NCBI GenBank assembly: GCA_963724535.1
Contig: CAVRVD010000022.1
Coordinates: 1 to 64,000 of the forward strand
DNA length: 64,000 nt
Reading direction: 5' to 3'
Source of the DNA: JADJPO01 sp963724535
GTDB taxonomy: Bacteria > Actinomycetota > Actinomycetes > Actinomycetales > Kineosporiaceae
Part shown: positions 41,953 to 50,238 of the stretch, in pieces
Position numbering within the stretch: the stretch's first letter is position 1
Layout of the letters: each line of letters starts with the position of its first letter
Position numbers and translations under genes: made by a program
The notes under the pieces: model-generated
Told to the model about the DNA's origin: nothing
Databases searched by the model: none
The model's input: the letters and a program-made list of their open reading frames with translations, nothing else

Positions 41953-42525
41953 TCAGGAGCTGAGCGGGATCACCAGACGCGTCCCCGCGCGTACGTTGGC
42001 ATCGGCCAAGCCGTTCGCCTCGATGATGCGCAGCACGGCGTCGCGCGGGTCCGCCTCCGGCGCCACCTGCCCGGCGATGTCCCACAAGGTCTCACCCGGA
42101 GTGACGACGTGGTGGACGACGGGCAGGGGGGACGCCCGGTCCGAGCCGGAGGCCACGCCGCCGCCGGCGAGCACCCCGGCCAGTACCGCAGCCAGAGCCA
42201 GCAGGACCCCGCCCAGGCGGATGACGAGCCGGCCACGTCGGGTCAGCCGAAGCGGCGTCCCCTCGGGGACTGCCCCGTCGACCCAGACCCCGGACGGAGC
42301 TGCGTGGCCGGTGGGCATCTCCGAACGGCTAGGCGGCGCCGTGGGCCGGGCGGTCGGAACAGCAGCTCGGGGCGTCTGCACGGCGACGAGAATGGACATC
42401 GGGACCTCCACGGCGGCGATCGGGGAAGTGATCTCACCCGCACCGACCGGACCGTTGGGCCACTGCTGGAGGGGCCTGACGGCTCGATAGACGTCGAACA
42501 CGGGTTCGATCGAACGCATGTCCAA
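41953..42525 (-). CDS. LysM domain membrane protein between nrdR and lexA
   Basis: The 190-residue protein has a variable, Pro/Ala-rich N-terminus, one membrane span (LVIRLGGVLLALAAVLAGVL, about residues 100-119) and a C-terminal LysM domain (HHVVTPGETLWDIAGQVAPE to RAGTRLVIPL) that binds peptidoglycan. A LysM gene at this site, between lexA and nrdR, is usual in actinobacteria. The start is ATG 42525, with ATG 42519 as alternative. The SOS box lies only 37 bp upstream, so LexA may also affect it. Confidence 0.85.
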   Translation of the reverse strand: MDMRSIEPVFDVYRAVRPLQQWPNGPVGAGEITSPIAAVEVPMSILVAVQTPRAAVPTARPTAPPSRSEMPTGHAAPSGVWVDGAVPEGTPLRLTRRGRLVIRLGGVLLALAAVLAGVLAGGGVASGSDRASPLPVVHHVVTPGETLWDIAGQVAPEADPRDAVLRIIEANGLADANVRAGTRLVIPLSS

Positions 42526-42561
42526 GGTCTATCACCGGCCACCGACAGAGTCGAGACACGG

Positions 42562-42577
42562 TCGAACATATGTTTGA
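42562..42577. promoter_or_regulatory. SOS box of lexA
   Basis: TCGAAC-ATAT-GTTTGA fits the actinobacterial LexA site (TCGAACnnnnGTTCGA) with one change in the right arm. It overlaps the -35 element of the lexA promoter, so LexA would repress its own gene. It also sits 37 bp upstream of the divergent LysM gene. Confidence 0.85.
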
Positions 42578-42602
42578 AACGTGTCGCCCGACGGCCTAGC
42601 CT
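42574..42602 (+). promoter_or_regulatory. Promoter of lexA
   Basis: TTGAAA (42574-42579) and TAGCCT (42597-42602) are separated by 17 bp. They form a standard housekeeping promoter about 85 bp before the lexA ATG. The -35 element lies inside the SOS box. Confidence 0.65.
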
Positions 42603-42687
42603 CAGAGATGACAGAACCACCGGATGGTGGCTCGGAGCGCGTCGGGCCCGCTGCGCAGGGGCCCGACCGGAGTGGGAGGGCTGGCAG

Positions 42688-43422
42688 ATGGCGGCACGGC
42701 GCGAGGACGGGCAGCAGCTGGGCGAGGTCCACACCCTGCCGGACGGACCCGCGGACGGCGACGGCCTGACCGGCCGGCAGCGTCGGGTGCTGGAGACCAT
42801 CCGCGACTCGGTCGAGCGACGCGGTTACCCGCCGAGCATGCGGGAGATCGGTGAGTCGGTGGGCCTGACCAGCCCGAGCAGCGTCGCCCACCAGCTGGCC
42901 ACTCTGGAGCGTAAGGGGTACCTGCGACGCGACCCGAACCGACCGCGCGCCATCGAGGTCACTATGCCGGGACAGGCCCACCCGATCCGTCCGGGTGACC
43001 ACAGCGGTGCCGAGCCGGACCCGACCGGCAGCGGCGACGAACGCCCGACGCCGTCCTACGTTCCGGTGGTCGGGCGGATCGCCGCCGGCGGCCCGATCCT
43101 GGCCGAGCAGGCGGTCGAGGACGTCTTCCCACTCCCCCGCCAGCTGGTCGGCGAGGGACAGCTGTTCCTGCTCAAGGTGGTCGGTGACTCGATGATCGAC
43201 GCCGCGATCTGCGACGGTGACTGGGTGGTGGTCAGGCAGCAGCCGGTCGCCGACAACGGGGAGATCGTGGCCGCCATGCTCGACAACGAGGCCACGGTCA
43301 AGACGTTCAAGCGGCGAGGTGGCAGGGTCTGGCTGCTACCCCAGAACCCCGCATATGACCCCATTCCGGGTGACGAGGCGACCGTGCTGGGCCGGGTGGT
43401 GGCGGTCCTACGCAGGGTCTGA
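42688..43422 (+). CDS. lexA: SOS response repressor LexA
   Basis: The 244-residue repressor has the N-terminal winged helix (LTGRQRRVLETIRDSVERRG to GLTSPSSVAHQLATLERKG). Its S24 autoprotease domain has Ala133-Gly134 as the cleavage site, Ser168 in GDSM and Lys205 in EATVKTF. RecA filaments trigger self-cleavage and so derepress DNA repair genes. ATG 42688 follows GGGAGG. Both the lexA and recA promoters here carry matching SOS boxes. Confidence 0.97.
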   Translation: MAARREDGQQLGEVHTLPDGPADGDGLTGRQRRVLETIRDSVERRGYPPSMREIGESVGLTSPSSVAHQLATLERKGYLRRDPNRPRAIEVTMPGQAHPIRPGDHSGAEPDPTGSGDERPTPSYVPVVGRIAAGGPILAEQAVEDVFPLPRQLVGEGQLFLLKVVGDSMIDAAICDGDWVVVRQQPVADNGEIVAAMLDNEATVKTFKRRGGRVWLLPQNPAYDPIPGDEATVLGRVVAVLRRV

Positions 43423-43544
43423 GCCGGACGCGGGGCACCATGGCCGGTGATCCCGTACTCTCTGGGTGCAGGTATCGGTCGGCCGTGAGGCACCTAGACC
43501 AGCGCGGGCGGGGGCCTGGGCCGAGAGAACCGAGGAGTTCACGC

Positions 43545-43802
43545 GTGCAGCAGCGCACAACCACAGCCGGCGGGCTGGACGACACCGTACGCACTGTGGT
43601 CGCTAGGTACCTGGACATCGCCCCCACGGATCTGACCGGCGAGGCGGTGCTCGAGGACCTGGGCGTCGACGGCGAACTGGCGACCCGCCTGATCGGAGCC
43701 GTCGGGGACGAGCTCGACGTTCGCTTCCCGGACGACTTCTTCGACGGTGTGGACACCTACGGGCAGCTGACCAGCGCCGTCCGGATCGCGGTAGGGGCCT
43801 GA
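43545..43802 (+). CDS. Acyl carrier protein-like protein without the phosphopantetheine serine
   Basis: The 85-residue acidic helical protein resembles an acyl carrier protein: VRTVVARYLDIAPTDLTGEA, VLEDLGVDGELATRLI, then AVGDELDVRFPDDFFDGVDT. The carrier motif should read D-S-L, but here it is D-G-E (about residues 45-47), so no phosphopantetheine arm can be attached. It may be a degenerate carrier or a protein-binding module. GTG 43545 has GAGGAG upstream. The decarboxylase fragment begins right at its stop codon. Confidence 0.65.
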   Translation: MQQRTTTAGGLDDTVRTVVARYLDIAPTDLTGEAVLEDLGVDGELATRLIGAVGDELDVRFPDDFFDGVDTYGQLTSAVRIAVGA

Positions 43803-44764
43803 ACCCCACCGTCGCCAACGCAAGCTGTCTCGCCGCGGCACGCGACGCCCTGCTCGCCGAGGCCGGCTGGGACGTCCAGCGCGACGGTCTCTTCGGGGCG
43901 CCTCCGATCCACGTCGTGATCGGGGCCCAGGCGCACAGCACGCTCAAGAAGTCGCTGGGACTCGTCGGCCTCGGGCGAGAACGGGTCGTGGTCGTGCCCG
44001 CCGACGACCAGGGCCGAATTCGAGCCGACCGGCTCCCGGACCCGACTGAACTCGCCGGCCCGGTGCCGCTCTGTGGGCAGGCGGGTGAGGTCAACACCGG
44101 AGCCTTCGATCCGTTCGGCGAGCTCGCGGACTGGCTGGCCCGGTTCGACCACGGCTGGCTCCACGTGGACGGTGCGTTCGGGCTGTGGGCGCTCGCCGAC
44201 CCGACACGCTCGGACCTCGTGAGCGGCCTGACCCGTGCGGACTCGTGGGCGACCGACGGACACAAGTGGCTCAATGTCACCTACGACTGCGGGATCGCCT
44301 TCGTCCGGCGAGACGGCGCGCTCCACCGTACGTTCAGCGCCGTCGCCGGCTATCTCCCGCCCGACGCAGGATTCGAGGCGATGCATCACACGCCTCAGTC
44401 GTCACAGCGCGCCCGCCAAATCGAGGTGTGGGCCGTACTGCGGACGCTCGGCCGCGATGGCGTGGCCGAACTGGTGCAGCGCGCATCGGCGTGCGCCTCC
44501 ACCATCGCCGACCGGCTGCGCGGTGCGGGCTTCGAGGTCGTCAACGACGTCGTCCTGAACCAAGTGCTCGTACGGTTCCGAGATCCGACCGCGACGGAGC
44601 GGCTGATCGGCGCGATCCAGGCCGACGGTCGGGTGTGGTGCGGACCGACCCAGTGGCACGGGGCGACCGCCATGCGTGTCAGTGTGTCTTCGTGGAAGAC
44701 CACGGTCGCCGACGCCGACGCCACCGCCGAGGTGATCATCGAGTTGTCCGACGCGATCGAATGA
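43803..44764 (+). pseudogene. PLP-dependent decarboxylase gene lacking its 5' end
   Basis: Family similarity runs from the base after the ACP-like stop (PTVANASCLAAARDALLAEA) through WDVQRDGLFGAPPIHVVIG, the PLP-lysine motif ATDGHKWLNVTYDCG and the C-terminus. The N-terminal 130-150 residues, including part of the cofactor site, are absent. No good start exists at the junction, although GTG 43916 opens a 282-codon frame. The abrupt join to the ACP stop looks like a deletion or recombination break. A shorter translated product would probably be inactive. Confidence 0.8.
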
Positions 44765-44783
44765 CCGCATCGTCGCACCGGTC

Positions 44784-44817
44784 GTCGCGTCGATGAGCAA
44801 CAGGTCGCGTCGATGAG
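44784..44817. repeat. 14-bp direct repeat before the SRPBCC gene
   Basis: GTCGCGTCGATGAG occurs at 44784-44797 and 44804-44817, a 20-bp spacing. Each copy contains ATGAG, so two ATGs exist, one of which (44813) opens the SRPBCC frame. It looks like a small local duplication in decaying sequence. Confidence 0.8.
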
Positions 44818-44851
44818 GAACACGTGGGGGTGCCAAGTGGTTTCCTCCAGC

Positions 44852-45292
44852 ATGCGTTCGGTTCACGTGTCCCGTCAGATGTCCGCCCCGCGCTCCGCCG
44901 TCTGGTCGGTGCTCGCCGACTTCCCCAACATCTCGACCTGGAACGGGGGCGTCAAGGACAGTCACGCCACCAGCGAAGCGACCGCCGGCGTCGGCGCGCA
45001 ACGGCACTGTGACCTCGCACCGGTCGGCACGCTCGAGGAGACGATCGCCGAGTGGGTCGACGGTGAGCGGATGGTCGTGAACATCGACTCAGCCACGAAG
45101 TTGCCGATCGAGCGCGGTGTCGCGACCTTCTCGCTCGGTGACGACACCACGACGATCGACTACGAGTTCGAGCCGAAAGGCCTGATCGGCCGGCTGACGG
45201 CACCGCTCCTCGCCCGCCAGCTGACGAAGGGGTTCGGCGGATTCCTCGCCGACCTCGACGCTGCCGCCGGCGCGGCATCGCCATCGCCCTGA
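44852..45292 (+). CDS. SRPBCC-fold protein (polyketide cyclase/dehydrase family)
   Basis: The product (146 residues from ATG 44852) shows the SRPBCC outline: VHVSRQMSAPRSAVWSVLAD, FPNISTWNGGVKDSH, TLEETIAEWVDGERMVV, IDYEFEPKGLIGRLTAPLLA. The ligand is unknown. The frame opens at ATG 44813, but similarity begins near 44855. It is the only apparently intact gene in a patch of fragments, so it may be a recent arrival or a functional survivor. Confidence 0.75.
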   Translation: MRSVHVSRQMSAPRSAVWSVLADFPNISTWNGGVKDSHATSEATAGVGAQRHCDLAPVGTLEETIAEWVDGERMVVNIDSATKLPIERGVATFSLGDDTTTIDYEFEPKGLIGRLTAPLLARQLTKGFGGFLADLDAAAGAASPSP

Positions 45293-45337
45293 GCAACCAC
45301 GGCGCCGTCGCCGTCCCGGGCGCGCGATGATCGACCG

Positions 45338-45570
45338 ATGACTGCTGTTCGTATCGAGACTCACGGACGCGTCCGACGGCTCACGTTGTGTCGTGCGGAG
45401 CGCTACAACACGATCACGCCCGAGCTGCGTGACGAGCTCGGGGCCGCCATCGATGCTGCTGAGCGCGATCGGGAGGTCAGCGTGATCCTGCTCGACGCGG
45501 AGGGTCCCGCGTTCTGTGCCGGCTACGACCTGGATTGGGGCACCGGGGCGCAGGCCGAGGAGGAGCGCGG
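45338..45570 (+). pseudogene. Crotonase (enoyl-CoA hydratase) gene, N-terminal fragment
   Basis: The first 77 codons read as a crotonase: MTAVRIETHGRVRRLTLCRA, NTITPELRDELGAAIDAAER, and the oxyanion-hole segment GPAFCAGYDLDWG. After EEER the frame loses all similarity, and about 180 residues, including the second catalytic half, are missing. The next 160 bp belong to an unrelated gene fragment. Confidence 0.85.
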
Positions 45571-45600
45571 CGATGGTCGAGTGCGGAGGGCGAGATGTGA

Positions 45601-45732
45601 CGCATCGGGCTGGCGGTCACGCCGGCGGACCCCAGCGTGGTCTATGCGACCATCGAGGCAGCGGACGAGAACGAGCGCGGCTTCTACCGGTCGACGACCC
45701 GAGGGCGAGCCTGGGAGCGCCGCAACGAGTAG
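45601..45732 (+). pseudogene. BNR/sortilin-type repeat hydrolase, C-terminal fragment
   Basis: In this frame the sequence reads RIGLAVTPADPSVVYATIEA, then ADENERGFYRSTTRGRAWER and ends RNE-stop. This is one repeat of the BNR/VPS10 beta-propeller family (pattern IAVSPxNPxVVYAxIE...GGFYRSxDxGxSWERxN). An in-frame TGA precedes it directly, and the rest of the propeller is absent. It abuts the crotonase fragment, so two broken genes have been joined. Confidence 0.7.
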
Positions 45733-45762
45733 CGGCTCTGCGCCATAGGTGCTGACCGGTCG

Positions 45763-46848
45763 TCATGGCCCGGTCAGTGCCTCCAACGCCATGGCCAGGT
45801 CCTCCTCGTCGTTCCAGACGTGGAAGGCCAGACGTAGGCGTCCGGCACGCCGGGAGAAGCGGCACCCGGCTGCGGTGAGCCTGGCGGAGCGGTCCGCGCC
45901 GCCCTCGAGCACGGACTGCGGCACCGACACGATGGCCGAGCCGGTCTCGGGCAGGTCGAGCCCGGCGCGCAGCCGAGCCGCCAGACCGACCCCGTGCGCC
46001 CGCACCTGCGAGGCTTCGGTAGCGACGAACAGCTCCAGCGCCGGAGCCGCCCCCACCCACGCGAGCCAGTCCGGGGAGAGGTCGAAGCGGCGAGCGGTGC
46101 CGGCCAACTGCATCTGCGGTCCGTAGATCGAGTCCCAGACCCGCTCACCGGCGTACCACCCGGCCGCGATCGGCCGGACCCGCTCCCGCACTCGCTCTCC
46201 CACCGTCAGGAAGGCCGCCCCGCGTGGGCAGCACAGCCACTTGTACGCGGCGCAGACGGTGGCGTCGAAGCGACGGGACCGGATCGGCAGCCACCCGGCC
46301 GCCTGGGTGGTGTCGCACACACTCAGGGCCCCGGTGCGCTCGCACGCCGCGGCCACGGCCTCCACGTCGACGACACGACCGTCGGCGGACTGGACCAGGG
46401 AGAAGGCCACGACGTCGGTGTCCGGGCGGACGTGCTCGGCCAGCTCCTCCAGGGGTACCTGGTCCACACGGACGCCACGGTCACGGTGCACCAGGAACGG
46501 GAACAGGACCGAGGCGAAGTCGCCCAGGGGCACGACCACCCGGGCGCCGTCGGGAACCGAGGCCGCGATCGGAGCCAGCAGCGCCGAGACCTGGCTGCCG
46601 ACCGCGACCGAGTCGACATCGGCGTCGACCAGGTGCGCGTAGGCGCGGCGGGCACGGTGCACCGACTCGTCGAAACCGGCCGCACTGGCCCGTCCGTGCT
46701 GCCAGTCGTGCAGCGCGGCCGTCATGGCCCTCAGGCTCGCCCGCGGTGGCAGGCCCATGGTCGCTGCGTCCAGATAGCCGCGGACCGGGACGAAGGCCGA
46801 CCGAAGCCGCACTAGAGTCGGCCCGGGTCGCTCCGCAGGTGTCCTCAT
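45763..46848 (-). CDS. Class V aminotransferase-like PLP enzyme
   Basis: The 361-residue protein has a class V fold: RGYLDAATMGLPPRASLRAM at the start, SVCDTTQAAGWLPI with the PLP-binding Asp/Gln, and the Schiff-base lysine in CAAYKWLCCPRGAAFL. Relatives include kynureninases, cysteine desulfurases and isopenicillin N epimerase-like enzymes; the substrate is not clear. ATG 46848 is chosen. The gene diverges from a LysR regulator with a palindromic box in the 72-bp gap, so it is the likely target. Confidence 0.85.
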   Translation of the reverse strand: MRTPAERPGPTLVRLRSAFVPVRGYLDAATMGLPPRASLRAMTAALHDWQHGRASAAGFDESVHRARRAYAHLVDADVDSVAVGSQVSALLAPIAASVPDGARVVVPLGDFASVLFPFLVHRDRGVRVDQVPLEELAEHVRPDTDVVAFSLVQSADGRVVDVEAVAAACERTGALSVCDTTQAAGWLPIRSRRFDATVCAAYKWLCCPRGAAFLTVGERVRERVRPIAAGWYAGERVWDSIYGPQMQLAGTARRFDLSPDWLAWVGAAPALELFVATEASQVRAHGVGLAARLRAGLDLPETGSAIVSVPQSVLEGGADRSARLTAAGCRFSRRAGRLRLAFHVWNDEEDLAMALEALTGP

Positions 46849-46902
46849 GGCGCCATGGTGCTGCTGCGTGCAGTCATTACACAACGGCGAACAGGCCCGG
46901 CC

Positions 46903-46927
46903 GTGCCATAACATTTTTGTATGGCAC
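46903..46927. promoter_or_regulatory. LysR-type box (T-N11-A) overlapping the regulator start
   Basis: GTGCCAT-N11-ATGGCAC is a perfect 7-bp inverted repeat of the T-N11-A type used by LysR regulators. The right arm begins at the ATG (46921) of the LysR gene, and the left arm is 54 bp from the aminotransferase start. The site suits autorepression and control of the divergent gene. Confidence 0.75.
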
Positions 46928-47868
46928 AGACCATCGACGTCACCTCGCTTCGCCTGCTCCGGGCGATCGCCGAGACCGGCACCATCACCGCGGCCGCCGC
47001 CGAGCTCGGATACACCCAGCCGGCCGTCAGCCAGCACGTGCGCCGACTTGAGCGGCGGCTGGGAATGCCGGTGCTGGAACGCCATCCGCGCGGTGTGCGG
47101 CTGACCGAGGCCGGGGCCGTGCTCGCTCGGCACGGAGCCTTCGTGGCTGCCGCGGTGGATGCCGCCGAGCGCGAGGTGACCACACTCGGGGCCCTGCAGG
47201 CCGGAAGGGTCCGGCTGGTCTCGTTCCCGTCCGCCTCGGCCACGCTGGTTCCGGCGGCGCTGGCGCAGCTGCGCCAGCAGGCCCCGGGCGTGCAGGTCTG
47301 CATCATCGAGGCCGAGCGGTCCGAGTCGCTGACCCGGCTGCGCGACGGGCGCTGCGACGTGGTCGTCGCCTTCGAGCACCCCGAGCCGAACCGCGCACCC
47401 ACCGACTGGGCGGACGCGCTGCTCTCGGATGAGAACCGGGGCGGGCTGTACCGTCGCCACCTGCTGACCGATCCCACCGTGCTGGCCCTCGCCGAGGACC
47501 ACCCGTACAGCAAGCGTCGCCGACTGCATCTGCGCGACCTCGCCGACGACTGCTGGATCGCCGGCTGCCCGCAGTGCCGTGGGTATGTCGTCTCCGCCTG
47601 TGCCGCGGCCGGGTTCACCCCGAACATCATCTTCGGCACCGACGACCACGCGGCGACGCTCGCCTTCGTCGCCGCCGGACTCGGGGTGGCCCTGCTGCCC
47701 GGACTGGTCACGCTCAGCCCCGCCGCCCGCACTCCGGGCGTGATGGTGCGCAGCGTGGGCGGCGTGGTCAGTCGTACGGTCTTCGCAGCCACCACACCCG
47801 ACCTGGCCCGCCTACCCGCGGTGACCGCCGTCCTGGACGCGCTGGCCGAGGCCGCCGCCGTCTGCTGA
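46921..47868 (+). CDS. LysR-family transcriptional regulator
   Basis: The 315-residue regulator has the N-terminal winged helix (LRLLRAIAETGTITAAAAEL, GYTQPAVSQHVRRLERRLG) and a C-terminal two-lobe effector domain. The effector domain includes CPQCRGYVVSACAAAGFTPN, a form common in actinobacterial LysR proteins. ATG 46921 lies in the palindromic box; no ribosome binding site is obvious, so translation may begin leaderless. It likely controls the divergent class V aminotransferase. Confidence 0.92.
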   Translation: MAQTIDVTSLRLLRAIAETGTITAAAAELGYTQPAVSQHVRRLERRLGMPVLERHPRGVRLTEAGAVLARHGAFVAAAVDAAEREVTTLGALQAGRVRLVSFPSASATLVPAALAQLRQQAPGVQVCIIEAERSESLTRLRDGRCDVVVAFEHPEPNRAPTDWADALLSDENRGGLYRRHLLTDPTVLALAEDHPYSKRRRLHLRDLADDCWIAGCPQCRGYVVSACAAAGFTPNIIFGTDDHAATLAFVAAGLGVALLPGLVTLSPAARTPGVMVRSVGGVVSRTVFAATTPDLARLPAVTAVLDALAEAAAVC

Positions 47869-47979
47869 CCACACCCTGTGCCGCCCACCCCGATCTTGAG
47901 CGCACAGACCGGACCCACAGCCAGGCCCCGGAACATCCTGGCAGGCCCGCCGGTCGGATCCGCAAACCGAGCGGGTCCG

Positions 47980-49974
47980 TCATGCTCCTGGCAGCCGGCG
48001 CAGCGCGGCGAGCACCACCTCCCGGTCCGTGGTGGACCAGAACGGCGGCAGTGACGCCTGCAGGAACGGGGCGTACCGGGCGGTTGCCAGCCGGGAGTCC
48101 AGGACGGCGACAACCCCCCGGTCACTCGCCGAGCGGATCAGCCGGCCGACGCCCTGAGCCAGCAGCAGCGCCGCGTGGGTCGCGGCGACACTCATGAAGG
48201 CGTTCCCGCCCGTACGGGAGACCGCCTCCTGCCGCGCGGTGCCCATCGGGTCGTCCGGTCGCGGGAACGGGATCCGGTCCACCACCACCAGGCGACAGGC
48301 GTCGCCGGGTACGTCGACCCCCTGCCACAACGACAGGGTGCCGAACAGGCAGCTGGCCTCCTCGGCGGCGAAGGCGCGGACCAGGGTCGCGGTGGCGTCC
48401 TCGCCCTGGCACAGCACGGGAACCTCGACCCGCTCGCGCAGCGCCGCCGCGGCCGCCTCGGCCGCGCGCCGGGAGGAGAACAGACCGAGGGTGCGCCCGC
48501 CCGCGGCCTGGACCAGGGCAGTGAGCTCGTCGAGCATCGCCACCCCCAGACCGTCCCGACCGGGCGGCGGCAGATGGCGGGCCACGTAGAGGATCGCCTG
48601 ACGCGGGTAGTCGAAGGGGCTGCCCACGTCCAGGCCCCGCCAGCTCGGCGCCGACTCCCCCAGCAGTCCCAGCGAGCCGGCCAGCGCGTCGAACGACCCG
48701 CCGACCGTCAGTGTGGCCGAGGTGAGCACGACCGTCCGCTCGGTGAACATGCGTTCGCGCAGCGCCTCGGCCACCGACAGCGGGGCCACCGTCAGCGTGG
48801 ACCGCTGGCCTCGCTCGGTGGTACCGGTGCGCGCGAACCACACCACGTCCAGCTTGCCCGCGGCGACGCCGCCGTCGGCGGCGAGCAGCCGCTCGGCGAC
48901 GCCGAACAGCTCGGCGACCGCGGTCCGAGCCAGCTGCCGGCTGCCCTCGGTGCTCGCCTGCGGTCCCCGCCCGACGTCCTTGAGCGCGCTGGCCGCCTCC
49001 CGGGCGGCGTCCCGTACGGCGGTCAACGCCGCGCTGAGCTGTTCCGCCAACCGCACCAGCCGGCCGGGCTCGAGGCTCTCCAGGGCGACGCCGAGCAGCC
49101 CGGCGGCGTCGTCCAGGTCGGTGGTGGTCACCCCGACGCCGCGCAGGCGGCGGGCGGCCAGCTCGACCGCGGAGGCGCTCAGCTCCTTGGCCAACGCCGA
49201 GGTGACCTTGTCGGCCAGCTCGTGCGCCTCGTCGAGGACCAGTACCTCGTGCTCGGGCAGGAGACCGAGCCCCTCGAAGGCGTCGATGGCAACGATCGAG
49301 TGGTTGGTCACCACCACGTCCACGTCTCGGGCGAGCTGGCGGGCCCGCTCGCTGAAGCAGGCGCTCGCCTGCGGGCAGGCCTGGGCACCGAGGCACTCCC
49401 GGGCGGTGACCGCCACCTGGCGCCAGGCCCGTTCGCTGACCCCGGGCACCAGCTCGTCCCGGTCGCCGGTGGTTGTCGAGGCCGCCCACTCCCGCAGCCG
49501 GGTCACCTGGCGGCCGAGCGCCGAGGCGGGAACGGCGCCGTCCTCGGCGAGCGCGAACAGGCCGTCGTCCTCGACCGGGTAGCCGCCGTCCGCCTTGTGC
49601 CGGCACACGTAGTTGGCCCGTCCCTTGACCAGCTGCCAGGTCGGACGGCGGCCCAGCGGTGCGGTCAGCGCCTCGGCGAGACGGGGCAGGTCGCGCTCGA
49701 CGACCTGGCTCTGCAGGGCGAGCGTGGCGGTGGAGACGACCACCGGCTGGCGGTGGGTGAGGGCGTACGCCACTGCCGGGACCAGGTAGCCGAGCGACTT
49801 GCCGGTCCCGGTTCCGGCCTGGACCAGCAGGTGCCGGCCGTCGGTCATCGCCTCGGCCACCGCCCGGACCATCTCTGCCTGGCCCGCACGCACGCTGCCG
49901 CCGATCGAGGCGACCGCGACGCCGAGCAGCCTCTCGACGTCCTGGCCGCCGTCGTCCGGTCCGGCTTCGCTCAC
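47980..49974 (-). CDS. dinG: ATP-dependent DNA helicase, DinG/XPD-like
   Basis: The 664-residue superfamily 2 helicase has Walker A (QAGTGTGKSLGYLVP, near residue 55), a DEAH box (VLVLDEAHELADKVT), the C-terminal motifs VDRIPFPRPDDP and QGVGRLIRSASDRG, and a Cys set around CRHKADGG to CLGAQACPQASACF that may hold a 4Fe-4S cluster. It unwinds DNA or DNA-RNA in repair. It is conserved in actinobacteria; SOS control is not evident here. Confidence 0.93.
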   Translation of the reverse strand: MSEAGPDDGGQDVERLLGVAVASIGGSVRAGQAEMVRAVAEAMTDGRHLLVQAGTGTGKSLGYLVPAVAYALTHRQPVVVSTATLALQSQVVERDLPRLAEALTAPLGRRPTWQLVKGRANYVCRHKADGGYPVEDDGLFALAEDGAVPASALGRQVTRLREWAASTTTGDRDELVPGVSERAWRQVAVTARECLGAQACPQASACFSERARQLARDVDVVVTNHSIVAIDAFEGLGLLPEHEVLVLDEAHELADKVTSALAKELSASAVELAARRLRGVGVTTTDLDDAAGLLGVALESLEPGRLVRLAEQLSAALTAVRDAAREAASALKDVGRGPQASTEGSRQLARTAVAELFGVAERLLAADGGVAAGKLDVVWFARTGTTERGQRSTLTVAPLSVAEALRERMFTERTVVLTSATLTVGGSFDALAGSLGLLGESAPSWRGLDVGSPFDYPRQAILYVARHLPPPGRDGLGVAMLDELTALVQAAGGRTLGLFSSRRAAEAAAAALRERVEVPVLCQGEDATATLVRAFAAEEASCLFGTLSLWQGVDVPGDACRLVVVDRIPFPRPDDPMGTARQEAVSRTGGNAFMSVAATHAALLLAQGVGRLIRSASDRGVVAVLDSRLATARYAPFLQASLPPFWSTTDREVVLAALRRLPGA

Positions 49975-50238
49975 CCGGGGAGCCTATGCCGCCCGACCGT
50001 CCTCATCGGACGCCGCGCGGCGGATTCGTCGGTTCGAGGCCGACGCCGCCCACGGGGGAGGTTTCGAACCGCATCTCGAATCCCGCGATGAGGGGTCGTC
50101 CTCGGGCAATGGCCTGCTGCACTGCAGGCAGACCGAGCGAATCGTGATGGGCCTTCGGTGTAAGCAGTCAGACCCCCGCGTGAGCTGTGGTGTGTCGGTG
50201 CTGGCGGTGGGTGTTTGATCTCCGTTTGACTGCGGGGT

